Shown: positions 28,916-39,163, counted from the first letter of the stretch. The stretch: DNA of 64,000 bases from Pullulanibacillus camelliae (GCF_014642655.1 NZ_BMIR01000006.1:124001-188000), one strand, 5' to 3'. Numbers and translations: made by a program. Notes: generated by a model not told the origin, from the sequence alone.

Positions 28916-29717
28916 TCAGGAAACAATCAACATAGCGGTGGCAGGACCTAGAGGGAAAATGGGGAAGGAAGCCCTGCAAATGATAGCCAAAACAGGGCAC
29001 TTTCGGTGCGTGGCGGCTATTGATAGAAAAAATGAGGGAAAACGGATCAAAGAGCTAGAGGGCTTTCCAGATTTGGACACCCCGATTTATACGGATATTG
29101 ATCAGTGCTTTTCGGAACATCCTGTCGATGTCCTGATTGATTTTACACACCCTGAAGCAGGAAAATATCATGTGGAGAAGGCGATCGCCTATGGTGTTCG
29201 TCCTGTCGTCGGTACTTCAGGCTTTAGTGAAGCTGATGTTGAACATTTGAGCTCTTTAGCAGAGGAGAAAGGTGTGGGTACCATCATTGCCCCAAACTTT
29301 GCAATTGGTGCTGTACTGATGATGAAATTTAGTCAGATGGCTGCCCGTCATTTTCCTGATGTGGAAATCATTGAACTCCATCACGATCAAAAGCGTGATG
29401 CCCCTTCAGGAACAGCGGTTAAAACAGCGGAAATGATCCAGCAAACGCGAAAAGAGAAAAAACAAGGACATCCTGAAGAAAAAGAATTAATCAAGGGCGC
29501 ACGTGGTGCAGACTTTGATGGATTCAGAATACATAGTGTGCGGCTACCCGGACTCATTGCTCATCAGCAAGTGCTTTTCGGCGGAGAAGGAGAGCTGTTG
29601 ACTCTTCGTCATGATTCAATGAATCGTGAATCTTTTATGCATGGCGTTCGAGTTGCTGTCGAAACGGTCATGGATTTAAAGACATTGGTTTATGGATTAG
29701 AAAATATTCTGGAGTAG
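28908..29717 (+). CDS. dapB: 4-hydroxy-tetrahydrodipicolinate reductase
   Basis: NAD(P)H-dependent reduction in lysine, diaminopimelate and dipicolinate synthesis. The 269 residues include the nucleotide motif [20 protein letters not shown], and the catalytic segment [18 protein letters not shown] 28908 overlaps ypjD; the frame opens upstream at 28860. Followed 15 bp later by mgsA, as in B. subtilis. Confidence 0.97.
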   Translation: MSNQETINIAVAGPRGKMGKEALQMIAKTGHFRCVAAIDRKNEGKRIKELEGFPDLDTPIYTDIDQCFSEHPVDVLIDFTHPEAGKYHVEKAIAYGVRPVVGTSGFSEADVEHLSSLAEEKGVGTIIAPNFAIGAVLMMKFSQMAARHFPDVEIIELHHDQKRDAPSGTAVKTAEMIQQTRKEKKQGHPEEKELIKGARGADFDGFRIHSVRLPGLIAHQQVLFGGEGELLTLRHDSMNRESFMHGVRVAVETVMDLKTLVYGLENILE

Positions 29718-29732
29718 AAGGGGAGACCACTG

Positions 29733-30161
29733 ATGAAAATCGCTTTAATCGCCCATGATAAAAAGAAACAAGATTTGGTGCAATTCACATTAGCCTATAA
29801 GCCGATTCTTCAAGATCATCAATTGTTTGCAACCGGAACAACTGGAAAACGGATTATGGAGGCGACAGGTCTTGATGTCCATCGCTTCCAATCAGGCCCG
29901 CTTGGCGGTGACCAACAGATTGGGGCCATGATTGCCAATGATGATATGGATGTGGTGATCTTTTTCCGCGATCCGCTTACCGCTCAGCCTCATGAACCAG
30001 ATATTTCGGCGCTCATTCGTTTAAGCGATGTTTATGAGATTCCTCTCGCGACCAACATGGCAACGGCTGAGCTCATCATTCATGCTCTGGAACGCAATGA
30101 ATTAGAATGGCGCAGTGTGATTCGTGAACGTCGTAATCTTGACAAAGGCCCTTCGCTATGA
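29733..30161 (+). CDS. mgsA: Methylglyoxal synthase
   Basis: Converts dihydroxyacetone phosphate to methylglyoxal, a phosphate-releasing bypass of glycolysis. The 142 residues carry [15 protein letters not shown], the phosphate-binding TGTTGKRI, the [12 protein letters not shown] loop and the catalytic Asp region ([15 protein letters not shown]). ATG 29733 follows AGGGGAG. It overlaps the bshB1 start by 4 bp. Confidence 0.97.
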   Translation: MKIALIAHDKKKQDLVQFTLAYKPILQDHQLFATGTTGKRIMEATGLDVHRFQSGPLGGDQQIGAMIANDDMDVVIFFRDPLTAQPHEPDISALIRLSDVYEIPLATNMATAELIIHALERNELEWRSVIRERRNLDKGPSL

Positions 30162-30864
30162 CCGCTCAGCGAACTCTGGATATTCTAGCTTTTGGAGCTC
30201 ATCCTGATGATGTTGAAATCGGAATGGGGGGACGCTTGCCTTGCATGCTTCCCAAGGCTACAAGGTAGGTATTTGTGATTTGACCATGGCTGAACTATCT
30301 TCAAATGGCACTGTTGCGCTAAGACAGCGAGAGGCGGCTTTAGCTTCTGAGCTTTTAAATGTGACTGAACGGTTGAATGTCAAGCTTCCTGATCGGGGAT
30401 TGACGATTAGCCCAGAGACAATAGCTACACTTGTTGATGTTATTCGAACTTATCAACCTAGGGTCGTTTTTGCACCTTATTTTATAGATCGACATCCGGA
30501 TCACGGACACTGCAGTAAGCTGGTTGAAGAAGCCGTTTTTTCAGCAGGAATTCATAAATTTCAAGGACAGCAAGCTTTACCGAGCCATAAGGCTGAAGAA
30601 CTTTATTTTTACTTTATAAATGGGTTTCATACACCAGACTTTTGCGTCGATGTGACCGCTGTTCATGAACAAAAGATGTGCGCGTTAAGTGCTTATAAAA
30701 GTCAATTTGCCATGACGGAGAAGACAGTGGCAACACCGCTGACATCTGACTACTTAGAAACGGTTGAGAGTCGAGATCGACTATTTGGTAAAGAAGTTGG
30801 AGTGCGCTTTGCAGAGGGATTCAAATCAAAAAGACCGTTACGGGTTAAATCGGTAGTAAGATAG
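30158..30864 (+). pseudogene. bshB1: bshB1, bacillithiol N-acetylglucosaminyl-malate deacetylase, frameshifted
   Basis: BshB1 deacetylates GlcNAc-malate in bacillithiol synthesis. ATG 30158 (ATGA overlap with mgsA) reads ILAFGAHPDDVEIGMGG, containing the zinc-binding HPDD, then falls out of frame. The rest (HASQGYKVGICDLT, DRHPDHGH and C-terminus) continues in the next frame to 30864. The break is at a run of six G (30226-30231); one additional G would give GMGGTLALHASQGYK, a normal BshB1. Full length would be about 235 residues. It could be a homopolymer sequencing error, a true mutation or slippage. The neighbours bshA and mgsA are intact. Confidence 0.9.
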
Positions 30865-30885
30865 AGAAGAATAAGGAGAAAGCCT

Positions 30886-32016
30886 ATGTCATTAAAGATT
30901 GGAATCACATGTTATCCGACCATTGGCGGTTCAGGTGTAGTGGCCACTGAATTAGGAAAGAAGCTTGCTGAAAGAGGACATGAAGTTCATTTTATCACCT
31001 CAAGTATTCCTTTCAGGCTAGATCAATTTTCATGTAACATCTTTTACCATGAAGTTGAAGTTAATCAGTATTCAGTATTTCGCTACCCGCCATATGATCT
31101 GACGCTAGCCAGCAAGATGGCTGAGGTTGCGCAACGCGAACAATTAGACCTTTTACACGTGCATTATGCTGTTCCTCATGCTGTTTGTGCGATTTTGGCT
31201 AAACAGATGGTTGGTGAGCATTTGAAGATTGTCACGACCTTGCATGGAACAGACATTACTGTATTGGGATACGATCCTTCGCTTCGGCAGTTGATTCAAT
31301 TCGGGATAGAGCATTCAGATCATGTTACGGCGGTATCCAAGGACTTAATCAAAGAGACCCGCGAACTCCTAGAAACAGAGACGCCGATCACCCCCATCTA
31401 TAATTTTGTGGATGAAACGATTTATTATCGTCATGATTCAGAACACTTAAAATTGGCTTACGGGATACAGCCAAATGAAAAAGTATTGATTCATATTTCT
31501 AATTTTCGGGATGTTAAAAGGGTTCCAGATGTGATTAGAACGTTTGCGCGTGTGCAGGAAAAAGTGGCATCCAAGCTGTTGCTTATTGGTGAGGGGCCTG
31601 ATCTTCCTGTTGTTACGCGGATGGTCAATGATTATGGACTGAAGGATCGGGTGCTGTTTTTAGGAAAACAAGAAAATGTCGCTGAGCTGTTATCGATCAG
31701 TGATCTGGCACTTTTGCCATCGTCCAAAGAAAGCTTTGGACTTATTTTACTGGAAGCTGCGGCCTGTGGTGTACCATCGATTGGGACCAATATTGGAGGA
31801 ATACCGGAAGTGATTCGTGATGGTGAAACAGGCTATTTATGTCCTGTTGGTGCCATCGACCAATTTGTGGCGAGAGCTCTTGATATCCTGCAACATCCTG
31901 AGCGTCAAAAGCGAATGGGGCAGGCTGCCATGGAAACTGCTACTCAAGCCTTCCATTCCGGTGAAATCGTTTCACAATATGAAAAGGTCTATTATCAAGT
32001 ATTAGAGCGAAGGTAA
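30886..32016 (+). CDS. bshA: BshA, N-acetyl-alpha-D-glucosaminyl L-malate synthase
   Basis: GT4 glycosyltransferase that joins GlcNAc from UDP-GlcNAc to L-malate, the first step of bacillithiol synthesis. The 376 residues show the N-terminal [33 protein letters not shown] and the nucleotide-sugar segment [23 protein letters not shown] 30886 follows AAGGAGA. Its partner bshB1 lies immediately upstream. Confidence 0.96.
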   Translation: MSLKIGITCYPTIGGSGVVATELGKKLAERGHEVHFITSSIPFRLDQFSCNIFYHEVEVNQYSVFRYPPYDLTLASKMAEVAQREQLDLLHVHYAVPHAVCAILAKQMVGEHLKIVTTLHGTDITVLGYDPSLRQLIQFGIEHSDHVTAVSKDLIKETRELLETETPITPIYNFVDETIYYRHDSEHLKLAYGIQPNEKVLIHISNFRDVKRVPDVIRTFARVQEKVASKLLLIGEGPDLPVVTRMVNDYGLKDRVLFLGKQENVAELLSISDLALLPSSKESFGLILLEAAACGVPSIGTNIGGIPEVIRDGETGYLCPVGAIDQFVARALDILQHPERQKRMGQAAMETATQAFHSGEIVSQYEKVYYQVLERR

Positions 32017-32046
32017 CAAAAAATAGTTGAAGGAGAGGCACATATT

Positions 32047-33255
32047 ATGAAGGCGCCCTTTGAGCTGGCAGAACGTGTATTAAAACGATTCATTGATCAC
32101 GGGTATGAAGCCTATATTGTTGGTGGTGCTGTGCGCAATTGGCTCCTTGGCCTCTCTATTCATGATATTGATATTGCAACCTCTGCCAAGCCTGAAGAGG
32201 TTATTGCTCTGTTTCCTAGCACCTTTCCTGTCGGTATTGAGCATGGAACAGTCCTCGTACGCCATGACCATGTCGATTATGAAGTTACCACGTTTCGAAC
32301 AGAAGGGACTTATTCTGACTTTAGGCATCCGCAGCATGTCACCTTTATTGGGTCCTTAGAAGAGGATCTTGCTCGCCGTGATTTTACGATGAATGCGATG
32401 GCTAGGGATATATCCGGGGTGATCATTGACCCCTTTCACGGGAGACAACATCTTAAGAAGCGCCTGCTAAGAACAGTTGGTCAGGCAGAAGCGCGATTCC
32501 TAGAGGACCCCTTACGGATGCTTAGAGCTGCACGCTTTGTGTCACAATTGAATGTGAAGGCCGATTCAGAAGTGATCGAAGCCATGCAAAAACAAAAGTG
32601 TTATATTCAGCGGCTCTCTATTGAAAGAGTGCTTCAAGAAATGTCGAAGCTTTTACAGGGACACTGGGTTCTTTATGGTTTAGAGCTTTTGATGGCTACC
32701 AATGTGCTATTTGAGCTGCCAATGCTTTCCAATGTTACGCCACAAGAAAGGCAGCATCTCTTATCTGTTGATTTCAATCGGTGTGCGTCTCTAGCAGAGC
32801 GCTGGGCGACCTTTTTACTTGCTCTTGAACGAGCTGCACCCGCTGCTTTTTTAAAAAAATGGCGTTTTTCGAACGCGTTGAAAAATCAAATCCTCTTGTT
32901 GATGCAAAATTACCATTGCTACAAGGAAGCTGAGTGGACAGCATGGAATCTTTATAGAGTAGGGCTGCACCAAGCATTGGCCATTCAACGTCTCCGAGCC
33001 GCTAGACATGAAGCCGTTGAAAGCGTGATGGAGCATTTACAGGCAATGGCTCAAGCCTTACCGATTCAGACGAGAGCGGATTTGGTTATAGATGGACATG
33101 ATCTGCAGGCATGGCTTGACCAGCCACCGGGACCATGGATTAAGGGGACGTTAGCCAATATTGAACAGGCAGTGGTTGAGAAGCAGCTGCCAAACGAAAG
33201 AGCTGCGATAAAGAGGTGGGTAAAGGCGTGTCACGAACAAAAGAAGAAACCTTAA
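32047..33255 (+). CDS. cca: CCA-adding tRNA nucleotidyltransferase
   Basis: Adds the CCA end to tRNA without a template. The 402 residues begin with the class II nucleotidyltransferase motif YIVGGAVRNWLLG and the catalytic DIDIAT, followed by RRDFTMNAMA and the nucleotide-recognition RAARFVSQL segment. ATG 32047 has GAAGGAGAG upstream. The C-terminus overlaps birA by 28 bp. Confidence 0.95.
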   Translation: MKAPFELAERVLKRFIDHGYEAYIVGGAVRNWLLGLSIHDIDIATSAKPEEVIALFPSTFPVGIEHGTVLVRHDHVDYEVTTFRTEGTYSDFRHPQHVTFIGSLEEDLARRDFTMNAMARDISGVIIDPFHGRQHLKKRLLRTVGQAEARFLEDPLRMLRAARFVSQLNVKADSEVIEAMQKQKCYIQRLSIERVLQEMSKLLQGHWVLYGLELLMATNVLFELPMLSNVTPQERQHLLSVDFNRCASLAERWATFLLALERAAPAAFLKKWRFSNALKNQILLLMQNYHCYKEAEWTAWNLYRVGLHQALAIQRLRAARHEAVESVMEHLQAMAQALPIQTRADLVIDGHDLQAWLDQPPGPWIKGTLANIEQAVVEKQLPNERAAIKRWVKACHEQKKKP

Positions 33256-34205
33256 AAATACTTTTGCGACATCAACAGCACTATATTTCTGGGCAGGCCT
33301 TATGCGAGCAATTAGGCTGTTCACGAACAGCTATATGGAAGCAAATCAATGAGTTAAGAAAAGAAGGCTATACGATTGATTCTGTCCAAAAAAAGGGGTA
33401 CAAGCTCCTGGCCAAGCCTAATAAGCTGATTAAAGAAGAAATTGATCTGCATTTGACGACGGACACCTTTGGCAGGCATCTTATTTACTATGAAGAAGTA
33501 CCTTCAACACAAAAGCTAGCCCACCATCTGGCTGAGGATGGCGCAGCAGAGGGGACTTTGGTGGTTGCAGATGAACAAACAGATGGGAGAGGCCGCCTAG
33601 GAAGGGCGTGGCATTCTCCAAAAGGGACAGGCATTTGGATGAGCTGTATTTTGCGACCAACATTGAGTTTAGAACGTATCCCACAATTAACATTAATTGC
33701 TGCCGTTTCAATTGTTAGAGCGATTAAGAAAATCTCAGGGGTACAATGTGGGATCAAATGGCCGAATGATATTCTTTTTAATGGAAAGAAGCTTGTTGGA
33801 ATTTTAACGGAGCTTCAAGCTGAAATTGAAAGCGTAAGAGCTGTGATTATTGGCATGGGCATTAATGTTAACGTTGATGCAGACGCGATTCCTGAAGCTC
33901 TCAAGCCTATTGCGACATCATTGAAAATGATTTCTGGTGTGAGGCAATCTAGAGAGCAATTGATCGCAGCGATTATGTCCGAGTTTGAAGGGCTGTATCA
34001 TATGTATTTAGAAGAGGGCTTCTCGATCATCAAACAGATGTGGGAAGCGCATGCCTTGAACATTGGTCAGCACATTCATGCCCGCCTTGCAAACGGTGAT
34101 GTCATACACGGCATTGCACAGGGCATTAATGACAAAGGCGTGCTGTTGCTTCAGGACGATCAGGGCGAAACGCATCATATCTATTCTGCTGATATAAATT
34201 TATGA
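33228..34205 (+). CDS. birA: BirA, biotin-protein ligase and repressor
   Basis: Attaches biotin to carboxylases and represses biotin genes. An N-terminal winged-helix DNA-binding domain (about 1-65, CEQLGCSRTAIWKQINEL) precedes the catalytic domain with DGRGRLGRAWHSPKG and KWPNDILFNGKKLVGIL. I prefer GTG 33228, with AGAGGTGG 10 bp upstream; GTG 33216 is possible. Start lies inside the end of cca as in B. subtilis. The panBCD-dinG genes that follow there are absent. Confidence 0.95.
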   Translation: MSRTKEETLKILLRHQQHYISGQALCEQLGCSRTAIWKQINELRKEGYTIDSVQKKGYKLLAKPNKLIKEEIDLHLTTDTFGRHLIYYEEVPSTQKLAHHLAEDGAAEGTLVVADEQTDGRGRLGRAWHSPKGTGIWMSCILRPTLSLERIPQLTLIAAVSIVRAIKKISGVQCGIKWPNDILFNGKKLVGILTELQAEIESVRAVIIGMGINVNVDADAIPEALKPIATSLKMISGVRQSREQLIAAIMSEFEGLYHMYLEEGFSIIKQMWEAHALNIGQHIHARLANGDVIHGIAQGINDKGVLLLQDDQGETHHIYSADINL

Positions 34206-34208
34206 TTT

Positions 34209-34358
34209 TTTGTACTATCAAAATTTATAATTTCGCTGACGCTCTCAAGGGAGGAGAGTATAAGTGTCACTTTGACTTTCGCCACTTGAGGCTTGCGGGC
34301 AATCTAAGTGTGTGATTTGCAACAGCGAAGTGGTGCAAGCCAAGTTTTCTAAAAAGAA
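34209..34358 (+). repeat. Dispersed repeat family B, copy B2
   Basis: TACTATC, AATTTATAATTTCGCTGACG and GAGAGTATAAGTGTCACTTT match copy B3 at 54552. It begins 3 bp behind the birA stop on a T-run and runs directly into repeat A3. Confidence 0.65.
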
Positions 34359-34655
34359 AGTATAAAATTTCTGGTCATGAGGACGGTGCGGATTTCCGCT
34401 CCAGGCAGTTCGTTTTTTCCGCGGGGGGAGTGGTAAGCCTCTCGCACCTTCGCACTGCTAAGGTCTTACCGATCTCCCACTTCCCGCAGGACTCGAGTCT
34501 CCGCATCATGAGTCAGCGGCGCTCGAGGAACATACGATTTTAGAGTGTTCCGAATCTCGCGCCTTGCGCTCCCAGCCATGAAGCCTCTTCCGTATATGAG
34601 GATACTCTTATAGCTAGACAAGGACCGCGCACGCTTTTCGCCCAGTTTTTCTTAT
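34359..34655 (+). repeat. Dispersed repeat family A, copy A3 (longest)
   Basis: The longest family A copy, about 300 bp: GTATAAAATTTCTGGTCATG, AGGACGGTGCGGATTTCCGC, GGAGTGGTAAGCCTC, GAGGTCTTACC-like AAGGTCTTACCGATCTCCCA, CTTCCCGCAGGACTCGAGTC, CATCATGAGTCAGCGGCGCT and TTTTTCTTA. GGTAAGCCTC and the TCTTACC part can pair to form a stem. There is no ORF of note. Confidence 0.72.
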
Positions 34656-34709
34656 TATATGGATAATCCCTCTTCATCCACAGCACACTAGTGGAATGGG
34701 AGGGGTTTT

Positions 34710-35540
34710 ATGCAGAGAGTGGTTACTGGTTTAACAGCTTTTATTTTGATGTGGAGTCTCGGCCTTATTCATCAGGCAAGGGCGGTTGAATTTGGTGCTA
34801 TTAAAAAAATTAAATTGCACTTGGAAGCTGGTGAGATAGCAGTTACTTTTTTTAGGCTGTCATCTGGTGAAGCCACATTGGTGCAGACGCATCACGATAA
34901 TATGCTTATTAATACCGGAAGCAAATCCGCGCGTCACGAGCTGTTTAATACGCTTAAGGTTTTTAATGTAGAGCATATTGATAAGCTGATTCTTACTAAC
35001 CCTGGGGCTTCTTACCTTGGCAATTTGACATCTGTTGTCAGAGCATTTGATGTGAATAAGATTTATACATCTCGGACCATAAAAGCGCACTTTTGTCAGG
35101 AAAAGGACCTTTCTTATTGTTTTTTATTCAATACGTGGCGCAAAAGGAAGTATTCCCCCTTACCGCATCTTAAAGCAGAGGTTATGGCCGCATCAAAGCA
35201 AGGGGAGCTGAATATTTTATTTCAATTCAAAGACACTACCTTATACTACATGGGCTTTTTTAATCGAGAAAATCAAATGGAGCTTCATAAGCAGCATCCT
35301 TTTGAAGCAAGGATACTGAAAATAAGTCATTACGGGGCAAGTGAGCGATTTGATGAGGATTTTCTCACCCATATGGACTTAGATATGGCCATTTTGTTCC
35401 ATCATCCGATGGTGAAACCGAATAGAGCCTTAATCAATCAATTGGAACATGATTGGGTCAAGGTATATCCTCTGGAGGCATTAGGAACAATCACGCTTTT
35501 ATTAAAGCCAGATAGCTATGATATTAAAACGTATTATTGA
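34710..35540 (+). CDS. Secreted ComEC-like metallo-beta-lactamase fold protein, metal site lost
   Basis: The 276 residues begin with a signal peptide (cleavage likely after QARA, about residue 25). The body resembles the metallo-beta-lactamase domain of ComEC/Rec2-type proteins: an opening strand (VTFFRLSSGEATLVQTHHDN), then LTNPGASYLGNL at residues 95-106 where the family has LTHPHADHxGG. The His/Asp ligands are replaced by Asn97, Gly99, Ser101 and Tyr102. The later ISHYGASERFDEDFL corresponds to the family GHHGS segment, and one His is retained. I infer a non-catalytic secreted protein. It occupies the place of panBCD-dinG in B. subtilis, between two noncoding gaps. ATG 34710 follows GGGAGGGG. 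Role unknown. Confidence 0.65.
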   Translation: MQRVVTGLTAFILMWSLGLIHQARAVEFGAIKKIKLHLEAGEIAVTFFRLSSGEATLVQTHHDNMLINTGSKSARHELFNTLKVFNVEHIDKLILTNPGASYLGNLTSVVRAFDVNKIYTSRTIKAHFCQEKDLSYCFLFNTWRKRKYSPLPHLKAEVMAASKQGELNILFQFKDTTLYYMGFFNRENQMELHKQHPFEARILKISHYGASERFDEDFLTHMDLDMAILFHHPMVKPNRALINQLEHDWVKVYPLEALGTITLLLKPDSYDIKTYY

Positions 35541-35589
35541 TCGACAATTGTTGCATTTCCAACCAAAAATGATTAGGATAGAACATGAA

Positions 35590-35621
35590 GAAAAAACGAA
35601 ACCAGGAAGGTTTCGTTTTTT
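35590..35621. terminator. Terminator, usable on both strands
   Basis: AAAAAACGAAACC, AGGAA loop, GGTTTCGTTTTTT: a 13-bp perfect stem flanked by A and T runs, 50 bp behind the pseudo-metallo-beta-lactamase gene. Confidence 0.88.
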
Positions 35622-35967
35622 AAAGTGTGAGGTATGAGGTGTGGGTTAGGTGAGTTTTTTCCCTTTAAGAGATCTAAAGCATTTGCTTTTGTAAGGGTAG
35701 TAATAGTTTGACCTTGAGCGATTGAACTATGACTAGCAGTTTTTGCACAAAACACCTTCAATCCTTTGTTTTCAAAAAGCATACTTGCCTTAAGCAAGGA
35801 TATAAAGCTATCTGTATTGTTTTCGAGGTCCGCTGATTTCTAAGGCGGGGAATTTACAAAGGCGATGGATGAAAAAAGAGGCCTTCATGTTTTGATAGCT
35901 AAAGCTTTAGAGGAATGAACACAAAATGGTGTTTAAAATATATCGTACATAAGCGAGTGAATGTCAA
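35622..35967. other. Gap before ypmB with an unexplained minus-strand reading frame
   Basis: The minus strand has a clean open frame (ATG 35797 to 35573; open upstream to about 35840) reading SHSSIAQGQTITTLTKANAL. The ribosome binding site is unconvincing and I do not recognise it. It could be a gene remnant or chance. No plus-strand gene. Confidence 0.3.
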
Positions 35968-36453
35968 ATGTATAAGTGGTTGTGGGTCGTTGTGGCCGTT
36001 ATTATTTTCCTTGGCTGTGGATTGGGCTTCCTTTATCATGCAGCGATGTCCCCTAAACGTGCGGATGCTGATCATGCCAAGCAATATGCGCGGGAGCATT
36101 ACAACGTGAAGCGAATCGTTTCCGTCAGTGATTTTCATGGAAAAACATCCTATCACGTTGTCAAAGCTTATTTAAACAGTAAGAAGAAACCTGTTTATAT
36201 TTTTATTCCTGATGATAAGAAAAAAAACAATGTGACCCTCGTACCTGTAGAGGATGGCTATACAAAGGATGAGATTTTAAAGGCGTTTAGAACGCATGTA
36301 AGATATAAGCAAATTATTTCAGCCAGCCTTGGGATGGTCAGTAATACACCAGCTTGGGAAATTGTTTATAAAGATGATGAAAATCACTTTGTTTTCAGTT
36401 ATTATAATTTTAATAATGGTGATAGCTTATCTGATCCAATTGCCATTGAATAA
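35968..36453 (+). CDS. ypmB: YpmB-like membrane-anchored protein (DUF5590)
   Basis: The 161 residues have one N-terminal transmembrane helix (WLWVVVAVIIFLGCGLGFLY) and an extracytoplasmic domain with PepSY-like alternating strands (IVSVSDFHGKTSYHVVKAYL and PAWEIVYKDDENHFVFSYY). Length, topology and place directly upstream of aspB match B. subtilis YpmB. Function unknown. Confidence 0.88.
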   Translation: MYKWLWVVVAVIIFLGCGLGFLYHAAMSPKRADADHAKQYAREHYNVKRIVSVSDFHGKTSYHVVKAYLNSKKKPVYIFIPDDKKKNNVTLVPVEDGYTKDEILKAFRTHVRYKQIISASLGMVSNTPAWEIVYKDDENHFVFSYYNFNNGDSLSDPIAIE

Positions 36454-36487
36454 AAACAAGAAATGGGAAGTAAGGGAGACGTGAGTG

Positions 36488-37672
36488 ATGGAATTGTCGC
36501 AAAGAGTAAAAAATATTTCCCCTTCAAGCACCTTAGCAATTACTGCTAAAGCAAAAGAACTTAAAGCGAGCGGCATTGATGTGATCGGTCTTGCTGCAGG
36601 GGAGCCTGATTTTAATACACCGGAGCCAATTATTGAAGCAGCTTTTAAAGCAGCAAAGGAAGGACAAACAAAGTATACCGCTACATCAGGAATTTCAGAG
36701 CTCAAAGCGGCAATTGTTCAAAAAATGGCGAGGGATTCACATTTGACCATTAGTCCTGAAGAAATCATTATTACAACGGGAGCTAAACATGCGCTATATC
36801 TAACCTTTCAAGCCTTGTTAAATCCTGGAGATGAGGTGATCATCCCCTCTCCTTATTGGGTGAGCTATACCGAACAGGTCAAATTGGCTGATGGTGTTCC
36901 TGTCATTGTTGAAGGATTAGAAGAAAATGATTTTAAGGTGACTGTTGAGCGTATTAAGGAAGCGACTACGGCAAAGACGAAGGCGCTTATTCTGAATTCA
37001 CCAAGCAATCCAACAGGGATGATTTACACGGCAGATGAACTCAGAGAAATCGGTCAGTATTGTCTCAAAAATGATATTGTCGTCGTTTCCGATGAAATTT
37101 ACGAAAAACTCGTTTATGATGGGGCGAAAGCTGAGTCTATTGTTTCAGTAGTGCCTGACCTTAAAAATCAGTCAGTCATTATTAATGGGGTTTCTAAGTC
37201 CTATGCAATGACAGGGTGGCGGATTGGTTATGCTGTTGCGGAGGCTAGCTTTATTAAAGCGATGACCAATGTTGCCAGTCACAGTACATCCAATCCTACC
37301 TCGGTTGCCCAGTACGCAGCTTTAGCAGCCTTTAACGGGTCACAAGAGCCAGTAGAAACGATGCGACAAGCCTTTGAAGATCGCTTGAATCAAACGTATG
37401 AAAAGCTGGTCTCCATCCCTGGCTTTAAGTGTATTAAACCACAAGGGGCCTTTTATTTATTTCCAAATGCTAAATGGGCAGCGGAGATGACCGGTTTTAC
37501 TTCTGTGACAGCATTTGTGGCAGCTTTGGTCGAGGAAGCCAAAATTGCAATGGTGCCGGGAGAAGGGTTTGGTTCTCCTGACAATGTCCGGTTATCCTAT
37601 GCTACCTCTCTTGACAATTTAAACAAAGCGTTAGAGCGCTTGAACACTTTTATGGAAAATCATATTAAGTAG
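36488..37672 (+). CDS. aspB: Aspartate aminotransferase AspB
   Basis: PLP-dependent class I aminotransferase interconverting aspartate and 2-oxoglutarate with oxaloacetate and glutamate. The 394 residues include AAGEPDFNTPEPI, NSPSNPTGMIY and the PLP lysine in VSKSYAMTGWRIGYA. ATG 36488 follows AAGGGAGACGTGAGTG. It sits between ypmB and asnS, supplying aspartate for asparaginyl-tRNA needs and other pathways. Confidence 0.95.
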   Translation: MELSQRVKNISPSSTLAITAKAKELKASGIDVIGLAAGEPDFNTPEPIIEAAFKAAKEGQTKYTATSGISELKAAIVQKMARDSHLTISPEEIIITTGAKHALYLTFQALLNPGDEVIIPSPYWVSYTEQVKLADGVPVIVEGLEENDFKVTVERIKEATTAKTKALILNSPSNPTGMIYTADELREIGQYCLKNDIVVVSDEIYEKLVYDGAKAESIVSVVPDLKNQSVIINGVSKSYAMTGWRIGYAVAEASFIKAMTNVASHSTSNPTSVAQYAALAAFNGSQEPVETMRQAFEDRLNQTYEKLVSIPGFKCIKPQGAFYLFPNAKWAAEMTGFTSVTAFVAALVEEAKIAMVPGEGFGSPDNVRLSYATSLDNLNKALERLNTFMENHIK

Positions 37673-37861
37673 CTCCAAATCGCTTTTAGTATGATAAGTA
37701 AGCCTAAGCCTTTTGCCGCCGTTTAGGCAGATCGTGTACGTAATCCCTTGATTGCTTTGCTTTTACTTTTCGTCAATAGAGCTTGACCAAATAGAGTACG
37801 TGAAAGCGACTATAAGTGATGTCAAGGTTTTCTCTAATGAAAGGAATGACTTAATAACAAC

Positions 37862-39157
37862 ATGAAAAAAACAACCATTTCAAATGTGTCCCATTTTGTT
37901 GGACAAGAAGTTAAAATTGGTGCATGGATCGCGAATAAACGCTCGAGCGGAAAAATCCAATTTTTACAGCTTCGTGATGGCACCGGTTTTATTCAAGGTG
38001 TCCTTGTCAAGAATGAAGTGTCAGAAGCGATCTGGGAAGCAGCGAGTACATTAACGCAAGAAAGCTCACTATACATTATCGGCACAGTGAGAGAGGATAG
38101 TCGTGCACCGTCTGGCTATGAGCTAACGATTCAAGATGTCTCTATCCTTCAGATCGCTCAGGATTATCCGATCACCCCAAAGGAACATGGTACCGAATTT
38201 TTAATGGATCATCGCCATCTTTGGTTGAGATCGAGTCGCCAACATGCGATTTTGCGCATTCGAAATGAAATTATTCGTGCGACTTATGCCTTTTTTAACG
38301 ATCAAGGGTTTATTAAGATTGACCCACCGATTTTAACAGGGAGCTCCGCAGAGGGAACGACAGATCTTTTCCATACAGAGTATTTTGATCGTGATGCCTA
38401 TCTATCACAAAGCGGTCAGCTCTACATGGAAGCTGCGGCTTTAGCCTTTGGTAAAGTATTTTCTTTTGGACCAACCTTTCGTGCTGAAAAGTCAAAAACC
38501 CGCCGCCATCTTATTGAGTTTTGGATGATCGAGCCTGAAATGGCTTTTATTGAACACGAAGAAAGCTTGGAAATTCAGGAACAGTATGTGAGCTTTATCG
38601 TTCAATCCGTTCTTGAACGTTGTCAGCCAGAGCTGAAGGCTTTAGATCGGGATCTATCTAAGCTAGAGAAGGTGACAGCGCCCTTCCCAAGAATCACATA
38701 TGATGAAGCCATTCAATTACTGAAGAACAAGGGCTTTGATGATATTGAGTGGGGAGAAGATTTTGGTGCACCGCATGAAACAGCAATCGCTGAAAGCTTT
38801 GATAAACCAGTTTTTATCACACATTATCCAACGCAAATCAAAGCGTTTTATATGAAGCCTGATCCTGAGCGTGAAGATGTCGTTCTTTGCGCGGACTTAA
38901 TCGCTCCAGAGGGCTATGGGGAAATCATTGGTGGAAGTCAAAGAATTGATGATTTAGCCTTATTAGAACAACGCTATCAAGAGCATCAGCTTACTGATCC
39001 TGCCTATGAATGGTATCTGCAGCTTCGGAAGTATGGCAGCGTGCCTCATTCTGGATTTGGTCTTGGACTCGAACGCACCGTCGCATGGATTACTGGAATT
39101 GAACATGTGCGTGAAACGATTCCTTTCCCACGCTTATTAAATCGCTTATACCCATGA
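37862..39157 (+). CDS. asnS: Asparaginyl-tRNA synthetase
   Basis: Class IIb aminoacyl-tRNA synthetase charging tRNA-Asn. The 431 residues have an N-terminal OB fold (about 17-100), motif 2 [21 protein letters not shown] and motif 3 [13 protein letters not shown]. The 190-bp upstream gap has no T-box specifier or T-box sequence that I can see. A terminator follows closely. Confidence 0.96.
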   Translation: MKKTTISNVSHFVGQEVKIGAWIANKRSSGKIQFLQLRDGTGFIQGVLVKNEVSEAIWEAASTLTQESSLYIIGTVREDSRAPSGYELTIQDVSILQIAQDYPITPKEHGTEFLMDHRHLWLRSSRQHAILRIRNEIIRATYAFFNDQGFIKIDPPILTGSSAEGTTDLFHTEYFDRDAYLSQSGQLYMEAAALAFGKVFSFGPTFRAEKSKTRRHLIEFWMIEPEMAFIEHEESLEIQEQYVSFIVQSVLERCQPELKALDRDLSKLEKVTAPFPRITYDEAIQLLKNKGFDDIEWGEDFGAPHETAIAESFDKPVFITHYPTQIKAFYMKPDPEREDVVLCADLIAPEGYGEIIGGSQRIDDLALLEQRYQEHQLTDPAYEWYLQLRKYGSVPHSGFGLGLERTVAWITGIEHVRETIPFPRLLNRLYP

Positions 39158-39163
39158 TTAGGT

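Noticed and set aside
37673-37861. Possible T-box riboswitch before asnS
   Set aside because: No specifier stem, no T-box sequence complementary to the tRNA end and no terminator.
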